A stretch of 64,000 nt of DNA from Rachicladosporium sp. CCFEE 5018 (lineage: Eukaryota > Ascomycota > Dothideomycetes > Cladosporiales > Cladosporiaceae), in NCBI GenBank assembly GCA_002077045.2, contig KZ111140.1, forward strand, positions 835,049 through 899,048, read 5' to 3'. The position numbers were made by a program, and so were the translations under genes. The notes beneath the pieces were generated by a model. It did not search any database and was not told the DNA's origin. It worked only from the letters and a program-made list of their open reading frames with translations. Every line of letters begins with the position of its first letter. The stretch's first letter is position 1. Of this stretch, positions 31,045 to 43,809 are shown one piece after another.

Positions 31045-32736
31045 TCAAGTCACATACTTGTCTGGATATCCTCTATCGCACACAGCAGGCTGCCAGCCAA
31101 CCGTCCACCGAACGCTACCCATAATTATGATCACAAGACACAGTGCTCCGATGACGCTTGAGAGAGCGTAGACATACCCGTGTCTCTTCCTCATGCCGTT
31201 GATCTCCGCCACCCATGTACTGACAGTAGTCAAACACCCACAGAAGCCATCCTGCATGCCCTGCAGGACTTGACACCCGACTAAACCGCCACTTACAAGT
31301 CCAGAAGATCCAATTCCGACTTGCTGGAAGTCGTAGAGCATGCCTTCGATGGCTGTGCCGAACATGTTTACTGCGAAGGTGCCGAGTGGGAATGAAGGGA
31401 CGAGCGGATTGAGCCTCACTGAGGCGTAGTGACGCAGCAGACAGCCTAATGGCGCGAAGACGATGGCGAAAAGCACTGTACCACGCCAAGTCTCGTTTGA
31501 CCAATCGCCTCGAGAAGATGGACCGGACGGGCGATCTGGTGGCAAGATCGCTAGAAGTATTGCGCCGAACCAGCAGAGCCATGCAATGGCGACGATTGCC
31601 GGATCGATGAAACGTCGGATGACACGGGTAGCAACTCGCGGAGTCCAAGGCTCTAGTAGTTGCGCTGTATGTGCGCCGACTATCAGACCGCCCAGTGACA
31701 GAGCGAGAGTCGAGATGATCACCGCAAGCAGTGCATTGAACGAGTAGCCGGCATTGCGGCTAGCGCTTGAAGCGTTAGTCACACGGATCGTGCTATGGTA
31801 TACATGATTGACGGGTGTTGGTAAGTTGTTTGCCAGAGCACCGAACATGTCTCTAGCGAACGAGGAGAAGGATGTGAACGATCCGCAGAAGCCAGTCGCT
31901 ATGCCAACGTACAGAGGTATGGTCTTCTTAATCTTGCCAGTCTCGGCCTTCGTAAGCTTGTCAAAATCTGTCGATTGATTCGACCACCGTTTGGTCGTAG
32001 TCTTCTCTCTCGTACTGGGTGCGATCCAGTAGCGACTGAAGAGATGCTTGTCCTCGGCCAAGAAACCCAGCACGAACGAGCCTGCCATATTTGCCCAGAG
32101 CACTGGAGTGACTATAGGTGCGCCGGGGTAGAAGGTAATCCACTGCATTCCTAAGCGTGCCAATGTACCCCAGATAGCGAAGAAGATCAGGTAGGAGACC
32201 GTGCAAAGTTCGGTCCACCATCGGGATTGAGGCGGTGGACCTTGATGGTCCTGCTTTGGCAGATACTCCTCTGGCTTTCTTGCGGTATAGGCAGGCTCGC
32301 TGAGCGATGTATCTGATGGCTTTGCCTCTAGATCGGCGACTCCGCTCTGTCGTGAGATGCTGTGATCGAACATGGGCAGCGCAGTAGGCACGACATCGTC
32401 AACGGCCCTATTGCTGAAGTCATCGGCATCCGGCCCTCCTTTTACAGGTCCCAGAGCATATGGGTCCTCTGCACTTGGAATATGGCGTAGCAGCGGTACT
32501 GGCGGTGCATTCGCATCTCGGCCCAGAAATGGATCGCGTTGGCTTGCACCGCTGTTTGGGCGGGAACGTCGCTCATGTCTTTGATCGGCGTAGTAGCTGC
32601 TTCGTCTGCTCGGTACGCTGCCAGACCATCGCTTCTCATGCTGATTTGATTCCAATGGTGCATCAGTCACAAGTGGCTTTGCCTCCGGTGGCGATGGAAT
32701 CGGCCAGTCGTCCATATCGATGCTCCGATGGGTCAT
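31045..32736 (-). CDS. FEX1: Fluoride export protein FEX (block B)
   Basis: This is the second copy of the two-domain CrcB fluoride channel, again 563 residues in one exon. Membrane segments and signature motifs (NMAGSFVLG, GFCGSFTSFSSF, GFCGCLTTVSTW) are unchanged. Differences sit mostly in the N-terminal tail (MTHRSIDMDDWPIP) and in the loop after the second helix (RYWIAPSTREKTTTKRW), as expected if the channel core is under selection. The gap to the converging DUF3431 gene is 68 bp, against 101 bp in block A. Confidence 0.92.
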   Translation of the reverse strand: MTHRSIDMDDWPIPSPPEAKPLVTDAPLESNQHEKRWSGSVPSRRSSYYADQRHERRSRPNSGASQRDPFLGRDANAPPVPLLRHIPSAEDPYALGPVKGGPDADDFSNRAVDDVVPTALPMFDHSISRQSGVADLEAKPSDTSLSEPAYTARKPEEYLPKQDHQGPPPQSRWWTELCTVSYLIFFAIWGTLARLGMQWITFYPGAPIVTPVLWANMAGSFVLGFLAEDKHLFSRYWIAPSTREKTTTKRWSNQSTDFDKLTKAETGKIKKTIPLYVGIATGFCGSFTSFSSFARDMFGALANNLPTPVNHVYHSTIRVTNASSASRNAGYSFNALLAVIISTLALSLGGLIVGAHTAQLLEPWTPRVATRVIRRFIDPAIVAIAWLCWFGAILLAILPPDRPSGPSSRGDWSNETWRGTVLFAIVFAPLGCLLRHYASVRLNPLVPSFPLGTFAVNMFGTAIEGMLYDFQQVGIGSSGLVSGGLVGCQVLQGMQDGFCGCLTTVSTWVAEINGMRKRHGYVYALSSVIGALCLVIIIMGSVRWTVGWQPAVCDRGYPDKYVT

Positions 32737-33095
32737 GATTGATTAGACGCATCAAGGTCTGCGCATGAGGCCGGCTTGAGGATATGACGATTTGACGCGA
32801 TGAAAGCATGCATCTTATCCTTGTAGACCTAATATCTACATCTTAATGCCTATCGAGGAGGGAAAAATGTCGGCATCGGACAATATAATGTATACCTTAT
32901 TGATCTACGCGTGGACAGGGGTACCATTCCAACAAGCTTTCCAAGATGAAGACCCACCTCACCCAACGGCTGCATGCAATGTTGTTATCGCTTGCCAATG
33001 ACTCAAGCGGCATTGACAAACATAGCATCACCTACGTGAGTAGTAGAGGCGTCGCCAACCTTCGTTGATACACCCAACCCACATTATTCCTGACC
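32737..33095. promoter_or_regulatory. Divergent promoter FEX / UPRT (block B)
   Basis: These 359 bp lie between opposing starts. The half next to FEX (about 32740-32870) hardly aligns with block A, whereas the UPRT-proximal half does. No ORF or repeat is seen. Confidence 0.55.
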
Positions 33096-34039
33096 ATGGC
33101 CGCCCTCCCCCCAAACGTCCACGTCTCAACCCACCCCTGCCTCCAAGCAAAGCTCTCCCAACTCCGCTCGGCCTCCACGAGCTCGCGGGAAACGAAGCAG
33201 CTCGTCCACGAGATAGCCACGATCATAGGCTGTGAAGCTTTAGCGAAAGGCCTCTCCATCGAGGAGACCGGAACTGTAAGTCCCAACACCCTCTCCAGCC
33301 AACAGAGGCTGACGACGTATACAGTAAGGAGGACGCTTATCATATGTCTGTGTTAGGATGTCTCGCCCCTGGGATATGAGTTCACAACATACACGACTTC
33401 GCCATCGTCGATTTGCCTGGTTCCGATCTTGAGATCAGGGTTGTCGATGGTGGAGGCTGTACAATCTTTACTCCCGGCGCCAGTACCGGTGCATCATCTA
33501 GGTGTGCCACTCCCTACCATCCCCTTCAAGAAGCAGCATCGCCTTCCTCTGGCGCGTTCATCGCCGGTGCTCCTCTTGACTTTTTCGATCTACATCGCCT
33601 CTCCGTTCCACAGTTTCCGCGTCACCTCTCAAACATTCACCGTTACTATCCTCTTCGTCTCCGCATCTAATAACACATAGGCCTCTACCGCGAACCTTCA
33701 ACCCTGCAACCAGTAGAATACTACAATAATCTGCATACCTCTTCGCCAAATTCCCCATCAACTCCCATTCCGCAATTGGCACTGCTCCTCGATCCTCTGA
33801 TTGCCACAGGGTCCACCGTTTGCGCCGCCATCGACAGCTTACGGGACTGGGGCGTCGAACGCGTGATTAGCATTCACGTTCTAGCTAGCAGGGATGGCTT
33901 GGCTAAAGCTGTAGAGACCTGGCCTGGAGGCGTGGAATTTTGGGTTGGCGGCGTGGAGGAAGGGGTTGATGAACGGGGGATGCTAAGGCCAGGGGTGGGA
34001 GATGTGGGGGATAGGCTGTTTGGGGCTGTTGGGAAGTAG
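33096..34039 (+). CDS. FUR1: Uracil phosphoribosyltransferase (block B)
   Basis: Exons are 33096-33275, 33357-33501 and 33681-34039, the same lengths and phases as block A, giving 227 residues. The PRPP-binding LLLDPLIATGST motif is intact. Visible changes include Ala for Ser at residue 3, Thr for Ile at residue 60 (ETGT), Ile for Val or similar silent-looking positions, and GG for DG in WPGGVEF. Both introns keep their length (81 and 179 nt), although they contain substitutions. Confidence 0.93.
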
Positions 34040-34515
34040 GGAGTCGGAGAGAAGGGCAGGAGATCAAAGGGTGAGACGGCAGCGGCGGCTTCATGGCCCA
34101 GGTTGCAAGGGTCGATCACGAGGATGATTGCATGTGTGCGAGTGAGTTGTAGGCGCAGTACCCACTGGAATGGCTTCGTTTCTGATACTCCAATTGGCTT
34201 ACGCACGCGTGGCTTGGCTCGGCCGGGGGCTGTCCGAACTTCTCCAACTCATGAGGCGTCCTCTCAACCCTGCTGACTTACGATCTGATAGAATACGACC
34301 GCACGCCACGCCTGATGAGTCCTCCCTTTTGGCCTACATGTGGCACATGGCTTGCGCATAATGCATATCGATGATCGTTGTCGCATACCCTCTGCGGTAG
34401 ACCGTTACGAGCCCAAGCGGCAGGCCTGCAATATCGTGAGCATTTCACTATATCCCTAGATCCTCTCTGTGTTCCCTTCACCTTGTCATTCCCTCTATCC
34501 TCACCGTGGCATGCC
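34040..34515. other. Intergenic, UPRT 3' flank and SGNH promoter (block B)
   Basis: These 476 bp correspond to 3352-3825 with a two-base length difference. An in-frame open stretch before the SGNH ATG begins with a non-ATG codon and is not counted as coding. Confidence 0.5.
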
Positions 34516-35335
34516 ATGATCTTCCCCAATCTTTCTCTAAGCTTCACGCTCACGGTACTCGCCGCTGCCTCTCCTCCCCTGTTCCGCGCACCGTCCCTCA
34601 ACGGCAAAACCCTCGCCATCCTCCCCCTAGGCGACAGCATAACCTTCGGTGCTTTAGACCCTTCCGGTAACGGCTACCGCAAAGCCCTCTACGACCTCCT
34701 TACCAAAGCTAACGCTAACATAACTTTCCTCGGCTCGATGATCTGCGGTAACTTCTCGCAGCCGCACCATCAAGGCTACCCCGGGGCGACTTCCACCTTG
34801 ATCGCGGAGGCGGTAGCGCAGATGTATGATAGTGTGGATCCGGACCTTGTGCTACTATACGTTGGGGTGAACGATGCGATTATGGCCGCTGATGTCCACG
34901 AGCCGGAACCTATTGCAGGCCTGGGGGAGGTAGAGAAGCTAATAGATCGAACTCCGGAGTTTTGGCCACGGGCTACGTTACTAGTAGCGAGGATCTTTCC
35001 AATCGATCCAGCGGAGATCGACGAGGGCGTGGAGACGCAGAGGAACGTTTACGCGATAAATGAGCGGATCAGCTGTGCGTAGTCCAATCCTCCAATCCTT
35101 GATACCTTGCGCAAGGTGGTTTGGCTAACGTGCTTGGGGTCTTGCAGATGTCGTTGCTCAGCGCGCTTACTTCGGTCGACGGATCATGCTTGTGGATATG
35201 AGCCACGGGGCTATCATGACTGCGGATCTCATGGACTTCACCCACCCTAGTCCAGAGGGATATGCGAAGATGGCGGATCTGTGCTTCATGGGCGTCCAAG
35301 CCGTAGTCGCCAGGGGTTGGGTGCCGGAGCCTTGA
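34516..35335 (+). CDS. Secreted SGNH/GDSL hydrolase, CE3-like (block B)
   Basis: Exons 34516-35074 and 35148-35335 encode 248 residues with signal peptide, GDSITFG, GVND and DFTHPS all intact. Differences from block A are more numerous than in the housekeeping genes: Ile for Leu at 2, Ser for Phe at 7, Pro for Thr at 26, IDRT for VDRI, Ala for Pro in NVYA, Tyr for His in QRAYFG, and Cys for Trp in ADLCFMG near the C-terminus. The last replaces a buried-looking aromatic next to the catalytic His helix and might matter for stability. Confidence 0.88.
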
Positions 35336-36170
35336 ACATTTGCCTGTGGTAAGGCCGGAACGTGGCAAGACTCCATCCAGAACCCAGAGCTAGCCGCTTC
35401 CAATCCATGGACCGGATAGTGCTGACATCGGCCGCGCGAGGATGCAGCTGTGCCTCGCGTTCTCTGCTGCATTGTCGACGATCACAGTGCGACTAGTGTC
35501 AGCTAGGAGCGCAGAACGCCGCCGGCATACTAGTGCTGCCAACGGACACGCATCGAAAGTAAGGCTGGCGTGGGCTGAGGGACTCTTGCTCCGTCAGGCC
35601 TGGCAGTCAGGAGGCTCACGACGTGGAATGCAGTGGGCAGGCCTGCGAGGCAGGGCCGAAACCGTTGGCCGCGATTCAGCGAGTAGTTGATGCATCGCGG
35701 TAAGAGCTTCTGGCATGGAAATTCTGCGCCGCACGGATCGCTGACAATGCTGCGTAGCACCTACAACGTCGAGACAAGGAGGTCTACAGTCAAAAGCAAC
35801 AGTATCGATGGGCGCATACTCTTCCTTGCAGGTTTTTAGAGACGCATCGACACGAGAATCACGACGATGAGGCTGGTCTACATCAAGACTGTGCAATGTT
35901 GGCACGAATATCATTGGAAAGGCCTTCATTTCCATCACTCCAAGTCCGAACGTCTAGCTACCAGCATCTTTGAAGCCGAATTAGCCCGTGACGTGAAACC
36001 GTGCAGTGACCACGAGGCAAAGCAAACTAGTAGCACAGTCTATCACTCATCGCGCGCCGCATGCAAACCCATCGTATCATCTGTGGGCCTCGATGCCAGA
36101 CTCGACACACTTTGTCGACCCCTTCCAACCGAAAGCTTCGCCTTCCACCAGTCGAAGAGAAGCTGAGCAT
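35336..36170. other. Convergent 3' region SGNH / CDC48 (block B)
   Basis: These 835 bp equal the block A interval in length. The stretch 35760-35930 is clearly more diverged than its surroundings. No gene is supported. Confidence 0.45.
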
Positions 36171-38791
36171 CTAGTCGTAAAGGTCCTCGTCGGCACCTGC
36201 AAGGGGATTAGTACTTGTCATCATGATCACCGCGCTCAAGAGAACATACCATTCTGCTGGCCCTCGCCACCTGCCTCCGCAGCTCCAGCCTCAGGAAAGC
36301 GGAAGAACGCGCTCCCTCCAGCCGAGCTCCTCATGCTCTGCGCAAAGGCCTCGTACCTCCGGATCTCCGTATCAGTCACACTGCGCCTAGCCATAGCCAT
36401 GGCCTCCTCGAAGTGAGCCTTAGTAAGCTCGGGCACCGGGTCCTCCTCGTCGCCCTCAGCCATCTCCGTGTCGTCACCCTCGGCCTCACGTGCCTTCTGC
36501 GCATCGATGGCAAGGCCAATGGACTGCTTGATAGCGAGCTTGACGGCGCGCTGGGTGATGAAGCCGAGATCGGCACCGGAGAAGCCGTGGGTCTTGCTGG
36601 CGATGTAGGCGACGTCAACATCGGGTGAGACGGGCGTCTTGCGGAGCTGGGCCTTGAGGATAGACTCGCGGCCAGGCTGGTCTGGAAGAGGGACGTAGAC
36701 GAGGGTGTCGAGACGGCCGGGACGGCAGAGAGCATTGTCGAGCTGCTCGGGCCTGTTGGTAGCGCCAATGACGAAGACGTTCTTCTTGCTTGTCATGCCA
36801 TCCATCTCCGTCAACAGCTGGTTGACAACACGATCCGAAGCACCACCGGCATCACCCTGCGAGCCACCACGGGACTTCGCAATACTGTCCAACTCGTCGA
36901 GGAACACCACACAAGGCGCAGCCGCGCGAGCCTTGTCGAAGATGTCGCGGATGTTGCTCTCAGACTCTCCGAACCACATGCTCAACAACTCTGGTCCCTT
37001 GACCGAGATGAAGTTGGCCGAGCACTCGTTCGCAACAGCCTTCGCCAGCAACGTCTTACCCGTACCCGGGGGACCATAGAACAACACACCACGCGAAGGC
37101 GACATGCCGAACTTGAGGAACTTCTCGGGGTGGTCGACGGGGTACTGCACACTCTCGATGAGCTCGCGCTTGACCTCCTCCAGACCACCGATATCCTCCC
37201 AGCGGACATTGGGCACCTCGACAACGGCGACCTCGCGGAGAGCGGATGGGTTGCTAACGCTGAGGGCGAAGCGGAAGTTCTCTTGCGTAACGCCGAGGCT
37301 GTCGAGGACTTCGGCGTCGATCGTATCCTCATCAAGATCGATGAGGTCCATCTTCTCGCGAATCTGCTGCATGGCAGCCTCAGAGCAGAGCGAAGCGATA
37401 TCGGATCCGACGTAGCCGTGAGTCTCGGCGGCGATGGACTCAAGGTCGACATCATCACCAAGCTTCATGTTCTTGGTGTGGATTTGGAGAATCTCAAGAC
37501 GACCAGTTGGGTCCGGAATGCCGATGTCGACCTCACGGTCGAAGCGACCGAAGCGACGAAGGGCAGGGTCGATGGAGTTCGGGCGATTGGTGGCAGCCAT
37601 GACGACCACGTTGGAGCGAGCCTTCATGCCGTCCATGAGAGTGAGCAGCTGAGAGACGACACGCCTCTCGACCTCACCATTGGTCTTGTCACGCTTGGGT
37701 GCGATGGAATCGATCTCGTCGATGAAGATGATCGCAGGGCTGTTCTTCTCCGCCTCCTCAAACGCCTTGCGCAAGTTCGACTCTGACTCACCGGCCATCT
37801 TCGACATGATCTCGGGGCCGTTGATGAGGAAGAAGAAGGCTCCAGTCTCGTTGGCCACAGCGCGGGCCATGAGCGTCTTGCCAGTGCCGGGAGGACCGTA
37901 CATAAGGATACCGCGAGGCGGCTTGATACCGATGCTCTTGAAGAGCTGCGGGTGGCGGAGAGGAAGCTCGACCAACTCTCGGACTTGTGCCATTTGCTTC
38001 CTGCAGCCACCAATGTCGTCGTATCCAACCTCGTTCAGGTTACCCTCCTCGTCTTCGCGCTGAATGGGCTCGCCCTCGCAGTGGATGACAGTATCCTGCG
38101 CAACGATACCATACTCAGGCGGGTCGATCTCCACGACCTTGAATTCCACAGTCCTCATCGCAGCTCTGCAGGTGAAGGTGTCACCTTGTCTGAGCGGGCG
38201 GTATGCCTCACGGAAGTAAGGTGCGAGAAAGACATCGAACAGCGAGCCAGTCAGGCCCTCGATGGTGTCGGCCATGGGCAACACCGCAATGCGCTTGGCG
38301 TACTTGATATCGGGGCACGGGTTGACAAGGACGACATCTCCAAGCTTGACGCGGAGGTTGTGACGGACAACGCGGTTCATGCGGACTGATCCATCATCGA
38401 GATCGTCATCGGCGAGGACGATGAGCACAGTGTCCTTCCTCTTCTTGCCCTTGACGAGGACTGTGTCGCCGCGGAAGAGCTGGAGGGTCTCCATAGTGTT
38501 GTTGCTGAGTGCGAGAATCGAGTTGTCATCGGTGGTGGCATCGGTGACGATGAGGCTGTTGGGCTTCTTCTTCTTCTTGAGAATGGCGGTTGCGGTTTCC
38601 TCCTCGGCTTTCCTCTCTGCGCCGCTAGCATCGCTGTCATACTATCAGTATTGCACATTTAGAGTGAAGGCGACAACGCCACGCAAGCAGTTGCTAAAGC
38701 GCCCGGAAGGATGGTGGCGACGATGATGGACTTACTTGAGGTTCACCTTGCTCTTCACCTCCTTCTTCGCATGCTCCGGCTCGGCCGACAT
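36171..38791 (-). CDS. CDC48: Cell division control protein 48 (block B)
   Basis: Exons on the minus strand are 38791-38736, 38633-36250 and 36196-36171, 821 residues. I see only three amino-acid differences from block A: Glu for Asp in AKKEVKSK, Ile for Val in PPEYGIVAQD, and Ser for Gly in FALSVSNPS. All Walker motifs and the 26-nt terminal exon encoding ADEDLYD are conserved. Near-identity with many silent changes shows that both copies are under strong purifying selection. Confidence 0.96.
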
Positions 38792-39863
38792 GATGGCGAT
38801 GCTGTGGTGTGATTCTAGGGTTGAAGATGTATTATTTGCTTCGATCTCCGGACTTCAGTGAGGGAGCCGCTGTTATTGAAGCGCGATCGGGGTGAAGCGC
38901 AGATTGAGATGTACGTATGGTCGTGAGGGAGTGAAAGAACGACCTGTAGTACAGTGTCGTGTCTGAGAGATGTAGGAGGATGGGATGGTGTAGTGGTAGA
39001 GGGTTCGGTGGTGAGAGTTGTGTTGGTGAACTTCACGGTGATGACATGTACCTGCGCTAAGAAATGCGCGAGTCAGGCGAGATCTCACGGACAACTTGCT
39101 TCACTTCACATCAAACACGCCACAGATAGAAGGTGACCGAAATCTATGGAAGAAAATAGAAGTGATTGCGTTGTCTTAGCTGCCTACACGCTAGCTAGAC
39201 TTCACTCAACCAGGATGCTATGCACGATATGCTCCTTCCGGAGCTTATGCAGGAACTGTGCTGCTTCACGTGCCGTGTAGATCACAGCTTCACTCAATTT
39301 GTCAAGATGCATCACATCCGCTCTAGAGTGAAATCGCACCAGGCACGATCCCTTACTTGCACCCAGAGCGCACTGAAGCGTGGCACATGGATCATATCGA
39401 CCAGGCGACCGTGCTTGCAGCCGATGGCCGTACAGAAGCCGTTGCTGTACTCTACGCCTCATTGCAAGACGCAAGATCCTCTTCCAGGCAGTCTAGCCCA
39501 TGTCTGTACGCCCGTTTGCCCATCGAGTACTACCACATCTTCGAGTCAAAGTGAGGTGAAGATGCAATATGTTTACAACAGCTTTCTACCCAGTCCAGCA
39601 AGCCACACTCAAGGCCACTGGACTGCCTCCACCACCCATCTGTCCCACAGAGCGCCATGCTATGCTGAACATCTCTTACCCGCCCCATCTTTCCTCCATC
39701 TCTCTGCCATGCAGGCAGCATCTATCCGTACATCCAGAAGGCCCGCCAGTCTTCTGCACCTAATCATCGAGTCTCCATTGACCAGGTATACAACACGTCT
39801 CTTGTACTGTACATTCTGAAGCGAAGCGTCCCCTCATACACGATTCTCAAGTCGACGATTGCT
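38792..39863. promoter_or_regulatory. CDC48 promoter and TOM40 3' region (block B)
   Basis: These 1072 bp contain well-conserved ends and a middle (about 39290-39540) that does not align with block A, so this is one of the main non-homologous patches between blocks. No gene is supported. Confidence 0.5.
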
Positions 39864-41120
39864 TTAGAACGGCGGCGTAGGCGCGATGACCCGTTCCTGC
39901 TGCTCCATGAGCTCCTCCCCAGACGCCTCAATCGACACAGCAAGTCCAAGCTTTGCAGAGTTCTGCACACAACACATTAGCATATGTCCCTGAAGTCTCC
40001 AGAATGCACATCATCACAACTCACCTTCACATGGTCCATCTCCCCCGCAAAAGTCATTCTCACAGGCGGCGCTACAACCTTCTCCAACAAACACCCAATC
40101 TTCCCTTGACTATCGACCTGCGCCCGGAAAATACTCCTGCTGAACTCCCACTTCGCCCCCAACGTCGCAACACCATCCTTACTAGGCCCGCCCATCATGC
40201 TGTTCGCGCCACTCAAACCCGCGAACTGCAAATTAACGTCCACACCTGTCTCGACCTTGTCCGTGAGCCGTTTCCAGTAGCTGCCCTGTAGTCCGCCCTG
40301 AGCAAGAATTTGCAGCGAGCCAACCCAGTCATCTCCCCTGTATTTCCCTGCGTAGCTCAGTGCTGCTTCAGGCCCCATGCCGCCGCCTGGTCGCTGCAGC
40401 ACGCCCTCAAGTCCCAGCGCGAGTCGTGGCGTCACGGCTTGCAGGTAGCTTCCAATGAACATCCCCGTCAGTCCGCCTTCGAGTATGCTTGGGTTGATGC
40501 TCTTCAGGCTCGCGCTGAAGTCCGCGCCAGTGTAGTCTTGCTCGAAAGATAGCTGGGCGCCGCCTGGGCCGGCGTTTGAGGCTGGCTGAATCTGGACTTG
40601 AGTTTTGAAGATGAGCGATTGGGTTAGGCGTTGGTTGAAGCGAGCGGAGAGGGAGAGGTCGGAGTCTAGTTGCGCTTGGCAGAGTTGCTGTGGCAGAGGT
40701 CAGATGATGGGGGATGGAGGGGTCTTTGGATTTGGTATGTACGTTTGCAGTTCCATACAGCGCAAGGAAAGTATACGGCGAGAGCTGTTGCGAGCCAGCG
40801 GAGAAGGCATGGCTGATCTGGAAGAGCGGTGATATCGAGAAGGACTTGTTTAGCTCTGCGCGCAGGCCGGAGAAGGTCTGATTCGTGAGGAAGACATCCC
40901 GTTGTACTTCTTTCGCGATGTTGTCTACTGTGCCTGGGTTGCTCAAGCCAAGCGCCGCTCGTCGGTCTTGGAAGGAGTAGTATGTATCCAGGAAGGTGTC
41001 GAAGATGGTGTTTGTTCGTTGCGGTGGTGGGTTTAGGGAGCCCGGTCTTGTTACATCGATAGGTGGGAGGCTGTCTATTGGAACCACGATGGCCGGCTTC
41101 TCGACCGTTACCGTCGCCAT
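39864..41120 (-). CDS. TOM40: Mitochondrial import receptor Tom40 (block B)
   Basis: Exons are 41120-40743, 40687-40025 and 39962-39864, 379 residues. The only clear change I see is Pro for His in DVTRPGSLN near the N-terminus. The stop codon is TAA where block A has TAG. Introns are 55 and 62 nt in both copies with the same splice sites. Confidence 0.93.
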
Positions 41121-41776
41121 TGCCGATATGTGAGAGAGTGTGTGGTATCACAGGAGAGCCGCGTAAGTGTAGCGGCGATGCGGCGATGGAGACAAGGAGC
41201 AATGAATCAGATAGTGCAGCAGTAGATGGGCACGCAGCTCTCCTTTGCGACGCGCATGTCCTCCGTCTCCAGGAACTTTTGCCCGAGCCGAGCCTTGGCC
41301 GATGTCGTACATAGCTCCAGCACCTTCAACAGAACAGACTCATCCCACTCACGATCACTACCTCCAGAGAGCTCAAAATTGACACTTGTGGAAGCCGAGG
41401 ATCTTGTGATAATTCTGATCTATTTTGCGGTTGCATTGTCTCGAGGGCAATCGACTGATTTGCACTTGCTTTACCAAGCAATTATTCACGGTTGACCTTA
41501 CCCAATTTTATTACTGGAGACATCGACAAAGCGTGAGCTCTGCCAGGTATCCTTCCCTATCGTCCGGCACTCCCAGTCTTAGCGGCTCTCAACAGTGCTG
41601 CATTAGGCGAGGTGATTGACGACTGTACAGTCTGAGCCCGCAAATGCCACTACACCGGTCGTCGTATCAAGCCCCAAGCGACCGACTTCTATCCTAAGCA
41701 GAGCACTGAACCGAAAGTCATATCGCGCCGCTGTCTAGACGCCGTTGAGAGTCTGATAGACGGTTCTATCGACGCC
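41121..41776. promoter_or_regulatory. Divergent promoter TOM40 / PFK-2 (block B)
   Basis: These 656 bp are the same length as in block A. The TOM40-side leader is strongly conserved, and the centre (about 41335-41480) is diverged. Confidence 0.55.
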
Positions 41777-43515
41777 ATGGATACTCTACTGTGAGTGTAC
41801 CGTGCTTCACTTGCTGCTTGCAACTGGAACGACGAATGAGGGGTGTCGACTGACGATTTCACAGCACCGCCGACGTGGCAGCCAACTCGCTCAACTTTCG
41901 TAGACGATCAAGCACCTATGTTGATGCTATTCATGATCTCCCCGAGAAGGAGTCTATGGCTCCGGCCCAGCTCTACTCCACCGAATCAGGACGACTATTC
42001 CACTCTGGCCGGATTGTGATCTCGACTGTAGGTCTTCCGGCCCGCGGCAAGACTCACATCAGTGTTGCCCTGGCCCGGTACCTCCGATGGCTCGGTGTCA
42101 AGACACGAATCTTTCATCTGGGAGACTATCGGCGAGAGCATGTCGGCCCGAAGGGGGAGGTTCCAGACGACTACTTCTTCGTCAACGCCAGCACGTCCTC
42201 CGTCCTACTTCGGAACAAGATTCTGAAGAAGTGCCGGGAAGACATCTTTCACTTTCTCGACCACGAGAATGGTCAGATCGCCATCTACGATGCCGTGAAC
42301 CCTCTCGCATCTGGTCGGAGAGCTCTAGCCAAAGAGTTCGAGAAGCACAACGTGCAGACTCTGTTCATCGAGAGCACGTGCACAGACGAGAAAATCATCG
42401 AAGAGAATGTTCGTTCAGTCAAGATCTCGTCACCCGACTACATCGGCTGGGATCCGAATGATGCGGTCAAAGACTACCTCAAGCGGATCAACGCACGAAT
42501 CCCGCACTATGAGACTATGGAGGAGGCTGACCTGCATTATGTTAAGATGATCAATGCAGGTGAGAGGGTCATAGTCAACAACTGTGCGTTCGGCTACTTG
42601 TCCCAACGCATCGTATTCTACCTGCTGAACTTGCACATCAAGAGTCGGCAGACGTACTTCTGTCGTGCAGGCACTACGAAAGAGGAAGACAGCTTCAAGG
42701 CAGATGCTAGCTTGAGTATTGAGGGTCAAGACTACGCCAAGAAGATGACCGAGACTCTCGTAGCGCATCGCGAGGCAGAGCGCCAGACACTGATCCAGCA
42801 CGGTGCTCCGGCGTCCACTGCCTCAAAGCCATTGACAGTATGGACGAGCACACGAAGACGTACGATCGAGACTTCTACCTTTTTGGAGCAAGAAGGGTAC
42901 CGGGTCCGCCAGCGCAGCCAGATGTCTCAGCTTAATCCAGGTGTCTGCGAGAAGATGAGCGAACGCAAGATTCGCGAACAGTTTCCCGAAGAAGTAGGCA
43001 AGCACGAGCAAGACCCGTATCATCATCGCTACCCGCGCGCCGAAGTCAGTCATGCCAATCTCCATGCTCTTGGATATATATGCTGACATTCCCTCTAGTC
43101 CTACCACGACCTCGCCGTCCGCCTCGAACCCATAATCCTTGAGCTCGAGCGCGAACAAAACGACCTCTTAATCATAGCCCACGAATCCGTGCTCCGCGTC
43201 CTCTACGGCTACCTGATGGCCTGCAGCGCCACAGATATCCCCGCTCTCCAATTTCCCCGCGACGAGATCATCGAGATAATTCCCGCCTCATACAACAACT
43301 CCGCCAAACGGATCCACATAGACGGGCTGCCGGAGCGGTTGGTCCCTGGCAGTCCGGAGGATATCAAGATCCCGGTGCCGCCCAGTGGCGCTGTGAGTCC
43401 TTGGAGTGGGATCGGGACGCCTGCTGGCGAGGGGAGTGGGGGGCAGACGCCGGTGGAGAGTGTGGTTGAGGTGGGGAGCTTGGTGGGGAAGTTGAGCGTG
43501 GATCCTAAGGCTTAG
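41777..43515 (+). CDS. 6-phosphofructo-2-kinase with degenerate FBPase-2 domain (block B)
   Basis: Exons are 41777-41790, 41865-43044 and 43099-43515, 536 residues. The first donor is GTGAGT here and GTCAGT in block A. The second intron is one base shorter than its partner. The missing phosphatase histidine (R-A-G, Ala codon 42667-42669) is shared, so the loss predates the split of the two copies. I see no amino-acid change in the kinase half despite many silent ones. Confidence 0.92.
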
Positions 43516-43809
43516 ATGGGCTTGGGGGAAGCGGTCGATAGCCCGGTGGACGATTGAGATCTGTGGTGAGAGGAGACATTGGACATCGATGAGATGAGGC
43601 CATGACGGGCCGCGCAGTACATATAGAGCTTTGGCCTAGTCACGTTTGTGTAGACCTGGAACGACTTTACGAAAGCGATGTTCAATTGTTCAGCTGTACG
43701 ATACAACGCTCCAACAGCTATGTACGCCCGGATATCTGCCCTGTCACAGTGGCAAGATACTATTCTTCACAGCCCTTCAGAGCCGTCTCAGAACACATGC
43801 AAAAGCAAT

